This document shows, piece after piece, positions 1-8,707 of a DNA stretch of 32,259 bases. The notes under the pieces were generated by a model. That model searched no databases, was not told the DNA's origin, and saw only the letters and a program-made list of their open reading frames with translations. The position numbers and the translations under genes were made by a program. The stretch's first letter is position 1. Each line of letters starts with the position of its first letter. The DNA is taken from positions 1 to 32,259 of the forward strand of contig VGZJ01000035.1 of NCBI GenBank assembly GCA_016872595.1. Direction: 5' to 3'. Source of the stretch: Planctomycetota bacterium (lineage in GTDB: Bacteria; Planctomycetota; Planctomycetia; Gemmatales; Gemmataceae).

Positions 1-126
1 ACCTTGTCGAACTCGTCGGCCGAGAGCCCCGTGAACATGCGGAACAACAACGGCTTCCGACGCAATTTCTCGTAATTCGTCATAACCCTATGAATAGGCC
101 ATCGATCGCTATTGCGCAACGAGTCT
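1..126 (-). mobile_element. 5' terminal part of an insertion sequence; partial transposase N-terminus (MTNYEKLRRKPLLFRMFTGLSADEFDKV...) encoded at 1-83 on the minus strand
   Basis: 4-126 is an exact reverse complement of 32137-32259; identity stops abruptly at 126/127. ORF starts at 83 and reads out of the window. N-terminus resembles IS5/Tnp4-like DDE transposase N-termini. Confidence 0.8.
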
Positions 127-294
127 GGTATCCTTGGGCCAGTGGTAAGGCATCCTGCCGACCTCCACGTTTGAGCCGCCTCCAGCGAAAAGATGATCAC
201 GCAAGAGTTTACACACAGAATACGCTACCTTCTAGCCCTCTCGCGGATCGTTGAAAGTTTTCCGTAGCTAACGGTTGGTTCGGAGCCTCCGCCG

Positions 295-2283
295 ATGCGC
301 GCGCGTCTGACCCTCGAAGGCGGCGAATGTGTGCCGCCCACCCTCGACCTGTCCCCGACCGGGCAGCCGGTCACGCTCGGGCGCAGCCGCGACAACACCA
401 TTGTTTTGCGCGACGAACTCGCGAGCCGCACGCACGCCAAGATCTACTTCGAGGACGGGCGCTGGCACGTGCGCGACTTCGGGCTGAACGGCACCCGCGT
501 GGACGGCACCCGCATCAACGGCTCGGTCGAACTGCGCGACGGCCAGAAGGTGCGCATCGGGGAAGTCGTTCTGAAGTTCGTGCTCGAACCGAAGGCCCCG
601 CCGCGGCCCGTGAAGGACGCCCCGGCCACGATGCCGAACCGTGCCCTTCACGCGGCGGTCGAGAACCCGCACAACGCGACGAAAGTTCACGAGGTGCCGC
701 TCGACCGACTCCTGCCCGCAGAACCACCCGTGGACGAAACCGCACAGTTGCGGGTGGACGAGCTGACCGCGCTCTGCAAGTTCATGTCCGGCGCGGTGGA
801 GGCCCGGAGCGCCCACGACCTCGCGGGGCTTGCCCTGCGCGCGATCCTGAACCAGACCGCGGCCAAGATCGCCGGGTACCTGAGCCTCGACCCGGACGAC
901 CCCGGCCCGAAGATCGTGATGCCCGAAACCGGCGCGATCGATGTGCCGCTCTCGCGCCGGCTCACGGCCCAAGCCCAAGCGCACGGCAAGACCATCTGGC
1001 TGTTCCCGGACCTGAGCGACTCGCACCCGCCCACGGACTCGCTGTCCGCGTTCGCCGACGCCATTTGCATTCCGCTGAAGGCCAGCGGCGAGCCGTTCGC
1101 GACGCTGCACGTGTACCGCACCGGGCGCGCGTTCGCGGAGCGCGACGTGCGGTTCATCGAAGCCGTCGCCGGGTTCCTCGCGCACGGGCTCGAGATCCTC
1201 CGCACGCGCCGCACCCTCGAGGCCGAGAACTCGCGGCTCCGCACCCACACGCCCGCGGCCGACGACATCATCGGCGGCAGCAACGCCGTCATCCTCCTGC
1301 GCCAGCAGATCTTGAAGGCCGCGCCGCAGCCGTTCACCGTGCTCGTTCACGGCGAGAGCGGCAGCGGCAAGGAGTTGGTCGCGCTGGCGCTGCACCGCAA
1401 CAGTCGCCGGGCCGACGGTCCGCTGGTCGTAGTGAACTGCGCCGCCATCGCCCCGACGCTCCTCGAGGCCGAGCTGTTCGGGTACAAGAAGGGCGCGTTC
1501 AGCGGGGCCGACCGCGACCACCCCGGCCTGTTCCAGCAGGCCGACGAGGGCACGCTGTTCCTCGACGAAGTGGGGGAGTTGTCCCTCGAGTGTCAGGCGA
1601 AACTGCTGCGCGCGATCGAGGGCAAGGCGTTCCGCCCGGTCGGGGCGACCGCCGACATCAAGGTGGACGTGCGGATCGTGGCGGCGACGCACCGCGACCT
1701 CGACAAGGACGTGAAAGCCGGGCGGTTCCGCCAAGACCTGCTGTTCCGCCTGAAGGTGATCCCGATCCGCGTGCCGCCGCTGCGCGAGCACCCGGAAGAT
1801 GTGCCCGAGTTGGCGGCGTTCTTCTTGGCGAAGGTGTCCGCGGAGTGCCGCCGCAACTTCCGGCTCACGGCCGCAGCGGTCCGGAAGTTGCAATCGCACC
1901 CCTGGCCCGGCAACGTGCGCCAGCTGCGCGCGGCCATCGTGAGCGCCGCGGTGATGAGTGAGGGCGAGACGCTGGACGCCGACGCACTCCCGCTGGCCGG
2001 CACCCCGGACGCGGTCGCGCCCGCACCGGGCGGCACGATGGCGATCCCGGACCTGCCGCCGAGCCTGAACATCGACGAGATCGAGGAGTGGGCCATCTGC
2101 CGCGCGATGCGGCAGACCGAGGGCAACGTGAGCCACGCGGCGAAGCTGCTGAACATGAGCCGCGACACGCTCCACAACAAGCTGAACAAGATGAAGCGCG
2201 AGAAGGGCATCGACCGCGCGATGCTGACGAACACCCCCCCGCCGCTCGCCACCCCGGAGCCGGTCAACAGCGCGGAGATGTAG
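295..2283 (+). CDS. FHA-GAF-sigma54-interaction AAA+ transcriptional regulator with Fis-type HTH
   Basis: FHA (LGRSRDNTIVLRDELASRTHAKI...NGTRVDGTRI); Walker A GESGSGKE; GAFSGA loop; LFLDEVGEL Walker B; C-terminal Fis-like HTH (EGNVSHAAKLLNMSRDTLHNKLNKM). Confidence 0.93.
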   Translation: MRARLTLEGGECVPPTLDLSPTGQPVTLGRSRDNTIVLRDELASRTHAKIYFEDGRWHVRDFGLNGTRVDGTRINGSVELRDGQKVRIGEVVLKFVLEPKAPPRPVKDAPATMPNRALHAAVENPHNATKVHEVPLDRLLPAEPPVDETAQLRVDELTALCKFMSGAVEARSAHDLAGLALRAILNQTAAKIAGYLSLDPDDPGPKIVMPETGAIDVPLSRRLTAQAQAHGKTIWLFPDLSDSHPPTDSLSAFADAICIPLKASGEPFATLHVYRTGRAFAERDVRFIEAVAGFLAHGLEILRTRRTLEAENSRLRTHTPAADDIIGGSNAVILLRQQILKAAPQPFTVLVHGESGSGKELVALALHRNSRRADGPLVVVNCAAIAPTLLEAELFGYKKGAFSGADRDHPGLFQQADEGTLFLDEVGELSLECQAKLLRAIEGKAFRPVGATADIKVDVRIVAATHRDLDKDVKAGRFRQDLLFRLKVIPIRVPPLREHPEDVPELAAFFLAKVSAECRRNFRLTAAAVRKLQSHPWPGNVRQLRAAIVSAAVMSEGETLDADALPLAGTPDAVAPAPGGTMAIPDLPPSLNIDEIEEWAICRAMRQTEGNVSHAAKLLNMSRDTLHNKLNKMKREKGIDRAMLTNTPPPLATPEPVNSAEM

Positions 2284-2320
2284 GGCGCGTGCCCGAGATG
2301 CGCATGCGCGCCGTGCGGTA

Positions 2321-2399
2321 GCGGTTGCGACTTCGCGATAGCTTGGGGTCAGCGAGGCTCTGCGAGCGCCACCCCAAGCTCCCGCGAAGTCGCAACCGC
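2321..2399 (+). terminator. Long hairpin downstream of the sigma54 regulator, probable terminator
   Basis: gcggttgcgacttcgcg (2321-2337) is the perfect reverse complement of cgcgaagtcgcaaccgc (2383-2399); inner agcttggggt/accccaagct extends the stem. Confidence 0.6.
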
Positions 2400-2505
2400 G
2401 CAATCGCGCATCCCACACCGCCAACCAAGTCTCGCGCCTTGCCTCCCTTGCGTGTAAACTACCTTCGTCCGGCGCAAGCCGGGCGCGGGTCGCGCCTTCT
2501 TTGGT

Positions 2506-4722
2506 ATGGGAGCCTCCACCGCTGTGAGTGACGTCGGGCTGACACCCGTGATGGGCGACGACGACCGCACCGCGGCCCGCGCCCTGAGCCTGCGCGGGGC
2601 GCGCCCGCCGGCGAAGGTGCCCGGGTACGAACAGGAACAGTTCCTCGGCCACGGCGCGTACGGCGAGGTTTGGACCGCCGTGAACCGCAACAGCGGGCGG
2701 CGCGTCGCCATCAAGTTCTTCACACGGCGCGGCGGCCTCGACTGGTCCGCGCTCGCGCGCGAGGTCGAGAAGCTCCGCTACCTGTTCTCCGACCGGTACG
2801 TCGTTCAGCTCTTCGAAGTCGGCTGGGAGTCCGACCCGCCGTACTACGTCATGGAGTACATGGAGAACGGCTCGCTCGAGGAGTACCTGTGCGCGCACCG
2901 GCCCACGGTCGCGGAGGCCGCGGGGCTGTTCCGCGAGATCGCCGTGGCCCTCGTTCACGCCCACGACAAGGGCATCCTGCACTGCGACCTGAAGCCGGCG
3001 AACGTGCTGCTCGACTCGGACCGCAAGCCGCGGCTCGCGGACTTCGGCCAGTCGCGGCTGACGAACGAAATGGCCCCCGCACTCGGCACGCTGTTCTACA
3101 TGGCCCCGGAGCAGGCCGACCTGAGCGCGACGCCGGACGCGCGCTGGGACGTGTACGCCCTCGGCGCGGTGGTGTACCGGATGCTGACCGGCGCGCCGCC
3201 GCACCGGGGCGACGCCGGCGCGAGCGCCGTCACCAGCGGCACGCTGGACGCGCAACTCGCCGCGTACCGCAAGCTGATCCTGAGCGCGCCGAAGTCGGAC
3301 GCGCACCGCGCGGTGCCGGGCGTGGACGCGGGCCTCGCGGCCGTCATCGACAGGTGCCTCGACCCCAGCCCCGGCAAGCGGTTCGCCAACCCGCAAGCGG
3401 TCCTCACCGCGCTCGACGCGTGGAACGTGCAGCGCGTGCGCCGCCCGATCTTGTGGCTCACCGGGTTCACGTTCGCGGCCCTGTTCCTCGCGATGGCGCT
3501 GTTCGGCCAGTACCTGTTCCGCACCACGGTGAACACCGCGGCGCAGGGCGTCGAGAGCCGGGCGCTCGAGGCGAACCGCTTCGCGGCCGAGACCGAGGCC
3601 CGGCAGTTCGCGGCGCAGATTCAGTTGCGCTGGGTGCAGCTCGAATCGATGGCCCGGAACGCGCAACTGCGCGAGTTCCTCATGCGCGGCGCGCGCCTGA
3701 AGGACGACCCCGAGGCCGGGCCGAAACTCGACCAGTTGCTCGCGGAGCGCAAGGCGCGCGGGGACAAGCAGTTCGCCGATGCCGACAAGTCGTCGCTGTG
3801 GTTCGCGACGGACGCGGGCGGGTTCCAGCGCGGCAGCGCGCCGACCGTGCCCGGCAGCCGGCACGTGTACCGCGGCTACCGCGACTACTTCCACGGGCTG
3901 GGCGAGCGACCGAGTTCGGCCCCGCCGCCGCCGGGCATCGTCCGCGCGCCGCACCGCTCGGTCGCGTACCGGCGCGAGCGGCCCACGGGCGAGCGCATCT
4001 GGTCGGTGGCGTTCACGGTGCCGATCGCGGCCGACGCGCCGGGCGCGTCGCCGGTCGGCATCGCGGGCATGACCATCGACCTCGCGGACGCGCCGCCGGA
4101 CCGCTCGGACCACTTCGCGGTGCTGATCGACACGCGCCCGGACGCGAAGAACAACCGCCGCGGGCTGATCCTGCGGCACCCGTATTGGGCCGAAATGGAC
4201 GGCGACCCGGACCCGCCGCTGTACTACGCCGACGAGGTCGTAACGTGGGCCGACGAGGTGACGAGGGGCGGGGACGAGCGCGCGCCGTTCGCCGGCGGCG
4301 CGGAGTACACGGACCCGGTTTCCCTGCCGAGCGGTGCCGCGCCGGGCCGCGCCGGGTATGAAGGGAAGTGGCTCGCCTCCGTGCGCCGCGTCCGCGTCGG
4401 CCCCGATCAGATCGACACCGGCTGGGTCGTATTAGTACAGGAGCGCCGCGACGCCGCGCTCCAGCCGGTGCGCGACCTGCAATGGCGACTCGGCTACGTC
4501 GCGGTCGCCGCGACCGTACTCGTGCTGGTGCTGGTCGCGCTGATGTGGGCCGGGATGGTGTCGGTCATGGGCGGCTCGTCGGCCTCGCCGGTCACGCGCC
4601 TGCTGCGGCGCTGGGCCGGCGTGCCCACGAGCGGTACCGCGGGCGGCAGTTCGCTCCCGGCCGCGCCCACCGCCCGCGGCACCGCGACGCCCACACCCAC
4701 ACCGGGCGAGCGGGGGGCGTAA
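2506..4722 (+). CDS. Transmembrane Ser/Thr protein kinase with C-terminal TM-flanked extracytoplasmic (Cache-like) sensor region
   Basis: Kinase motifs LGHGAYGEV, VAIKFF, HCDLKPANVLLD, ADFG, YMAPEQ; TM segments GFTFAALFLAMALFGQYLF and LGYVAVAATVLVLVLVALMWAGM flank about 330 aa. Confidence 0.92.
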   Translation: MGASTAVSDVGLTPVMGDDDRTAARALSLRGARPPAKVPGYEQEQFLGHGAYGEVWTAVNRNSGRRVAIKFFTRRGGLDWSALAREVEKLRYLFSDRYVVQLFEVGWESDPPYYVMEYMENGSLEEYLCAHRPTVAEAAGLFREIAVALVHAHDKGILHCDLKPANVLLDSDRKPRLADFGQSRLTNEMAPALGTLFYMAPEQADLSATPDARWDVYALGAVVYRMLTGAPPHRGDAGASAVTSGTLDAQLAAYRKLILSAPKSDAHRAVPGVDAGLAAVIDRCLDPSPGKRFANPQAVLTALDAWNVQRVRRPILWLTGFTFAALFLAMALFGQYLFRTTVNTAAQGVESRALEANRFAAETEARQFAAQIQLRWVQLESMARNAQLREFLMRGARLKDDPEAGPKLDQLLAERKARGDKQFADADKSSLWFATDAGGFQRGSAPTVPGSRHVYRGYRDYFHGLGERPSSAPPPPGIVRAPHRSVAYRRERPTGERIWSVAFTVPIAADAPGASPVGIAGMTIDLADAPPDRSDHFAVLIDTRPDAKNNRRGLILRHPYWAEMDGDPDPPLYYADEVVTWADEVTRGGDERAPFAGGAEYTDPVSLPSGAAPGRAGYEGKWLASVRRVRVGPDQIDTGWVVLVQERRDAALQPVRDLQWRLGYVAVAATVLVLVLVALMWAGMVSVMGGSSASPVTRLLRRWAGVPTSGTAGGSSLPAAPTARGTATPTPTPGERGA

Positions 4723-4754
4723 GCCCTGATACCTTCGCCAATACGTTAAAGACA

Positions 4755-4914
4755 GAATGGCCTCAAAGAAGCACAAAAACCACACAAGAAGACCGAAGAC
4801 AAGACACGAGAGCGCGTTCAAAGCAACTCGTGGTTGTGCTCTATCTGCTGTCTTCTGAACGCTGCCTTCGGTTTTGATGTTCTTTGTGGTTCTTGTGCTT
4901 TTTTGTGGCCATTC
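4755..4914. repeat. Imperfect long inverted repeat, low GC
   Basis: gaatggcctcaaagaagcacaaaaaccacacaagaagaccgaag (4755-4798) vs reverse complement of 4866-4914 (gaatggccacaaaaaagcacaagaaccacaaagaacatcaaaaccgaag). Confidence 0.8.
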
Positions 4915-4926
4915 TCTTCTTCGTTG

Positions 4927-6747
4927 ATGCCCATGCTCCTTCTCGCACAAGGTCCGACGCCGGGCGACACTTGGCGCAAGGCGCTCCCCACGGACGTGCC
5001 CGTTGTGCTCGGGCGCGACGCGCCGGGCTGGGCCGCGCCGTGGGAGCCGTTCCTCGCGCGCAAGCACGCCGAGCTGACGGCGCGCGGCGGGCGGCTCAAG
5101 GTGCGGAAGCTCGCGGGCGCGTCGAACCCGGTGTTCCACGCCGGCGCGCCCGCGGACTCGTTCGAGTTGGTGCCCGGCGGCTCGTTCGTGATCGGGCGCA
5201 CCACGTTCACGCTCCACACCGAAGCCGGCCCGTCGCCCGTGTCACCCGGCGACGACCGCCCCGTGATCGAGGCCCGCACGGTCGCGCACCACGAACTCGA
5301 CCGGCTCGCGTTCCGCGACGCCCCGCACCGGCTCGACGTGCTCAGCAAACTGCCGGAGGTGATCTCTCACGCCACCGACGAGGCCGACCTGTTCGGCCGC
5401 CTCGTCGATATGCTCCTCGCCGGCATCCGTCGGGCCGACGCCGCGGCCATTGTCGCGCTCCCCGCCGACGACGAGCCGATGAAGGTGCTGCACTGGGACC
5501 GGCGGTTGTCCGGCACCGGCGAGTTCGAGCCGAGCAAGCGGCTGGTGAAAGAGGCCGTGGCCGAGCAGAAGCAGACCGTGCTGCGCGTGTGGGGCGCGCG
5601 CCCGGAGGTCGAGGCGTCGCCCACCGACGCCAACACGCTGCAAGGGCGCTTCGATTGGGCCTTCTGCACGCCCATCTACAGCGACGCCTGCCCCGGTTGG
5701 GCCATGTACGTCGCGGGGCGGTTCAATGGCGCGCAGGCCCACTCGTTGCTGGCCCCGTGGGAGTCGAACGAGCTGCGCGACGACGTGAAGTTCACGGAAC
5801 TGGTCGGCGACATCCTCGGCTCGCTGCGGCAGGTGCAACTGCTGCGCGAGCGGCAGGGCGTGTTCCGCCGGTTCTTCTCGCCGGGCGTGATGAACGTGCT
5901 CTCGGGCGGCGACGCGCCGCGCGCGCTCGAGCCGCGCGAGGCCGACGTGACGGTCCTGTTCTGCGACCTGCGCGGGTTCTCGCGCAAGGTGGAAGAGGCC
6001 AGCGACCAGTTGCTCGAAGTGCTGAACCGCGTGAGCGCCGCGCTCGGCCTGATGACGCGCAACATCCTCGACAACCGCGGGGCGATTGCCGACTTCCTCG
6101 GCGACGCCGCGATGGGGTTCTGGGGCTGGCCGCTGGAGCAACCGGGGAAGGTGGAGCAGGCGTGCCGGGCGGCGCTCGGCATCCGCGCCGCGTTCGAGGC
6201 CGTTGGCCGCGACCCGGCGCACCCGCTGTACGGGTTCCGCGTCGGCGTCGGTGTGGCGACCGGGCGCGCCGTGGCCGGCGGCATCGGCACCCCGGAGCAA
6301 GCGAAGGTGACGGTGTTCGGCCCGGTCGTGAACCTCGCCTCGCGCCTGCAAGACATGACCAAGCTGTTGCGCGTGCCGATCTTGATCGACGAGCCGACCG
6401 CGGACGCGGTGCGCGCGCTGCTGCCGCCGGACGTGGGCCGCGTGCGCCGCATGGCGAAGGTGCGGCCGTTCGGCCTCGAAACGCCGCTGGTCGTGGCGGA
6501 ACTGATCCCGCCCGCGCCGCCACCGGGCACCGAGGCCGAGGGCGCGCTGACCGACGCCGACCTCGACGCCTACGACCAAGCGCTCGACGCCTTTCTCGCC
6601 GGCGACTGGACCGCGGCGTACAAGCACCTGCACCGCGTCCCGCCCGACGACCGCGGCAAGGACGTACTGACGGAGTTCATCTTGAAGAACAACCGCACGC
6701 CCCCGCCCGGCTGGGACGGCGTGATTCCCCTCGGCAGTAAAGGCTGA
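4927..6747 (+). CDS. FHA-like / GAF / class III adenylate-guanylate cyclase
   Basis: FHA-like N-terminus (VVLGRD...LARKHAEL...NPVF...FVIGRTTF); class III cyclase motifs ADVTVLFCDLRGFSR and GAIADFLGDAAMGFWG. ATG at 4927 preferred because the ORF upstream of it runs through the inverted repeat. Confidence 0.88.
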   Translation: MPMLLLAQGPTPGDTWRKALPTDVPVVLGRDAPGWAAPWEPFLARKHAELTARGGRLKVRKLAGASNPVFHAGAPADSFELVPGGSFVIGRTTFTLHTEAGPSPVSPGDDRPVIEARTVAHHELDRLAFRDAPHRLDVLSKLPEVISHATDEADLFGRLVDMLLAGIRRADAAAIVALPADDEPMKVLHWDRRLSGTGEFEPSKRLVKEAVAEQKQTVLRVWGARPEVEASPTDANTLQGRFDWAFCTPIYSDACPGWAMYVAGRFNGAQAHSLLAPWESNELRDDVKFTELVGDILGSLRQVQLLRERQGVFRRFFSPGVMNVLSGGDAPRALEPREADVTVLFCDLRGFSRKVEEASDQLLEVLNRVSAALGLMTRNILDNRGAIADFLGDAAMGFWGWPLEQPGKVEQACRAALGIRAAFEAVGRDPAHPLYGFRVGVGVATGRAVAGGIGTPEQAKVTVFGPVVNLASRLQDMTKLLRVPILIDEPTADAVRALLPPDVGRVRRMAKVRPFGLETPLVVAELIPPAPPPGTEAEGALTDADLDAYDQALDAFLAGDWTAAYKHLHRVPPDDRGKDVLTEFILKNNRTPPPGWDGVIPLGSKG

Positions 6748-6762
6748 GGTACGAGAGAGGAA

Positions 6763-6974
6763 GAGTTGATCCACCGATTCCACAGAAGACACAGATTGAT
6801 AGGCAGAAGGCAAAAGGCAAAAGAGTTTTGACAGGATGAACAGGATGAAGACAGAACGGAAAGTACTCAGTTCTCCACCATCTCTGTCCATCCTGTAAAT
6901 CCTGTCAAAACTCTGCTGCCTTTTGCCTTCTGCCTTTCAATCTGTGTCCATCTGCGCAATCTGCGGATCAACTC
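6763..6974. repeat. Long imperfect inverted repeat, low GC
   Basis: Left arm 6763-6854 (gagttgatccaccgattccacag...cacagattgataggcagaaggcaaaaggcaaaagagttttgacaggatgaacaggatg...) pairs with 6884-6974. Confidence 0.85.
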
Positions 6975-7077
6975 TTCTGCCCTCTGCCCCTTTCGCAATT
7001 CGGCTTGCCCACGTTGCCAACGGTTGCTATTTCCGCGCGGCCGGGTCGCCCGCTGTTCCCCCGCACGGACGCATCGC

Positions 7078-8067
7078 ATGTTTCGCACCGCCGCGCTCGT
7101 CGCGCTCGCCCTGTCGTTCGTCGGGTGCTCTCAGTTCCAGCCGGCCCGCCGGCCGTTCGCCAAGCCGAAGAAAGACCCGCCACCGCCCTACGGTTCCCCG
7201 GTATCGGCGGTACCGAACGCGCCCGTCGCGAACCAGTCGCAACTCGGCATCGCGACCGCCGATCCCGCACCACCGCGCTCCGGCGACGACCCGCCGCTGA
7301 TCCCCGCGAAGGACGTGCGCCCGGTCAGCTCGATCGTGCCCGCCGCGCCGCCCGCGAACCGCAACCTCGCGGACCTCAACGAACTTGTGTCCACGGCGCG
7401 CGCCTCGTGGAAGGGCATCAATGGCTATGAAGGAAGCCTGACGCGCCGCGAGCTCAACCCCAAGGGCGTGGTGAACAGCGAAGTGCTGGTGTACCAGTTC
7501 CGGCGCGAACCGATGAGCGTGTACTCGCGCACGACCGCGGGCAACGGCAAGGGCCGCGAGGTGCTGTACGCCCCCGCCAAGCACGGTGACAAGATGCACA
7601 TCGTTCTGGGCGACGGTGACAGCAAGCTCGCCAAAGCCGGGTTCAAGCCGGACCCGATCTCGCCGGACGATTCGCAGGTGCGCGCGAAGGCCCGGTACAG
7701 CATCCGCGACGCCGGGTTCGGGAAGTGGATCGAGCGCCTCGGAACGGCGGTCGCGCAACTGGAGCGCGGCGCGCTCGCCCCGGGCGCGCTCACCTTCGAC
7801 GGCCCCGTTTCGCGCCCGGAGTTCGCGCACCCGCTTACGGGCGTGACGCACCGCCTCAAGCCCGGCGACGACCCGGCGATGCCGGACGGCGGCACGCGCG
7901 TGTACCTGTTCGACACCGCGCCCGGCTCGCCCTCGTGCGGGATGCCGCTCGTGATCACGGCCACCGACCCGACCGGGCGCGAGGTGGAGTTCTACCTGTT
8001 CGAGAAGTTCCGCGCCTCGGCCCTCACGGACGCCGACTTCAGCCCGGCCCGGTTGGGGAAGAAGTGA
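7078..8067 (+). CDS. DUF1571-like lipoprotein
   Basis: Lipoprotein signal MFRTAALVALALSFVGC; body YEGSLTRREL...VYQFRREPMSVYSR...GREVLYAPAKHGDKMHI typical of DUF1571 proteins. Confidence 0.8.
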   Translation: MFRTAALVALALSFVGCSQFQPARRPFAKPKKDPPPPYGSPVSAVPNAPVANQSQLGIATADPAPPRSGDDPPLIPAKDVRPVSSIVPAAPPANRNLADLNELVSTARASWKGINGYEGSLTRRELNPKGVVNSEVLVYQFRREPMSVYSRTTAGNGKGREVLYAPAKHGDKMHIVLGDGDSKLAKAGFKPDPISPDDSQVRAKARYSIRDAGFGKWIERLGTAVAQLERGALAPGALTFDGPVSRPEFAHPLTGVTHRLKPGDDPAMPDGGTRVYLFDTAPGSPSCGMPLVITATDPTGREVEFYLFEKFRASALTDADFSPARLGKK

Positions 8068-8070
8068 TCA

Positions 8071-8090
8071 CGAAGCCGCTCGCGGCTTCG
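8071..8090. terminator. Perfect short hairpin after the DUF1571 gene
   Basis: cgaagccg-ctcg-cggcttcg. Confidence 0.45.
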
Positions 8091-8153
8091 CGCGTTGGTT
8101 GGCTCACCCCTGAATGATCGCTCCCAAGATGCCGCCGATCACCGCGCCGTCGT

Positions 8154-8242
8154 TGCGCGCCCCGGCGTGCGCGGCGTCCACGAACGGCAAGAGTACCTTA
8201 CTCTACCCCGCCGGTGCGCGCCCCGGCGTGCGCGGCGTCCAC
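8154..8242. repeat. 28-bp direct repeat (8154-8181 and 8215-8242), product of a 61-bp tandem duplication
   Basis: tgcgcgccccggcgtgcgcggcgtccac occurs identically at both positions. Confidence 0.9.
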
Positions 8243-8707
8243 CTTCTTCTTCATCCGCTCCTTGAACGCCTTCGCACTCTCGAGCTTGCCGAACGCGGCC
8301 TCCGGGCCGGCGGCGTCCGCGGTCGCCGTCTCGCCGGTCTCGATGAGCGCCCGGCACTTCGGACACTGCGCCTCCGGCGTGCCGGCCTCGAACTCGACCG
8401 ACACTTCGCGAAAACACGCGAGACAGGTGACGCGGAGGCTCTTGATTTCGACCGCGGTCTGGAGCGCGACCGACTCCGGGTCGAGCGACAGCGGTTGTTG
8501 AGCGGCGGGCGCGAACGGGTTCTGCACCGGGGTCGGTGGCGGCAGCAGGCCGGGCACGGCACTCGCGGCCCACCAGTGCGGTTGGCCGACGAGGTTGAGC
8601 TGGTCGGTGGGGAAGATGCGGCCGGCGCGGGCCGACTCCGCGAGTTGCGCGTCCGTGACCGGGCCGAACACCTGCCCATTGCGCGAAAGATACCACTGCC
8701 GATCCAT
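8198..8707 (-). CDS. GYF_2-domain (DUF4339-like) protein with altered C-terminus
   Basis: MDRQWYLSRNGQVFGPVTDAQLAESARAGRIFPTDQLNLVGQPHWWAAS; CLAC...CPKC zinc-ribbon-like Cys pairs. Confidence 0.82.
   Translation of the reverse strand: MDRQWYLSRNGQVFGPVTDAQLAESARAGRIFPTDQLNLVGQPHWWAASAVPGLLPPPTPVQNPFAPAAQQPLSLDPESVALQTAVEIKSLRVTCLACFREVSVEFEAGTPEAQCPKCRALIETGETATADAAGPEAAFGKLESAKAFKERMKKKVDAAHAGARTGGVE

Noticed and set aside
127-185. tRNA-like D-arm string (gggccagtggtaaggc) next to the left IS end
   Set aside because: No anticodon stem, T-arm or acceptor pairing could be formed; probably chance or a degraded relic.
268-4179. 1303-aa minus-strand ORF
   Set aside because: Antisense to two clearly coding genes; Arg/Val/His-rich composition typical of a shadow ORF in high-GC DNA.
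5242-6891. 549-aa minus-strand ORF
   Set aside because: Antisense to the cyclase gene and running through the inverted repeat; composition artefact.
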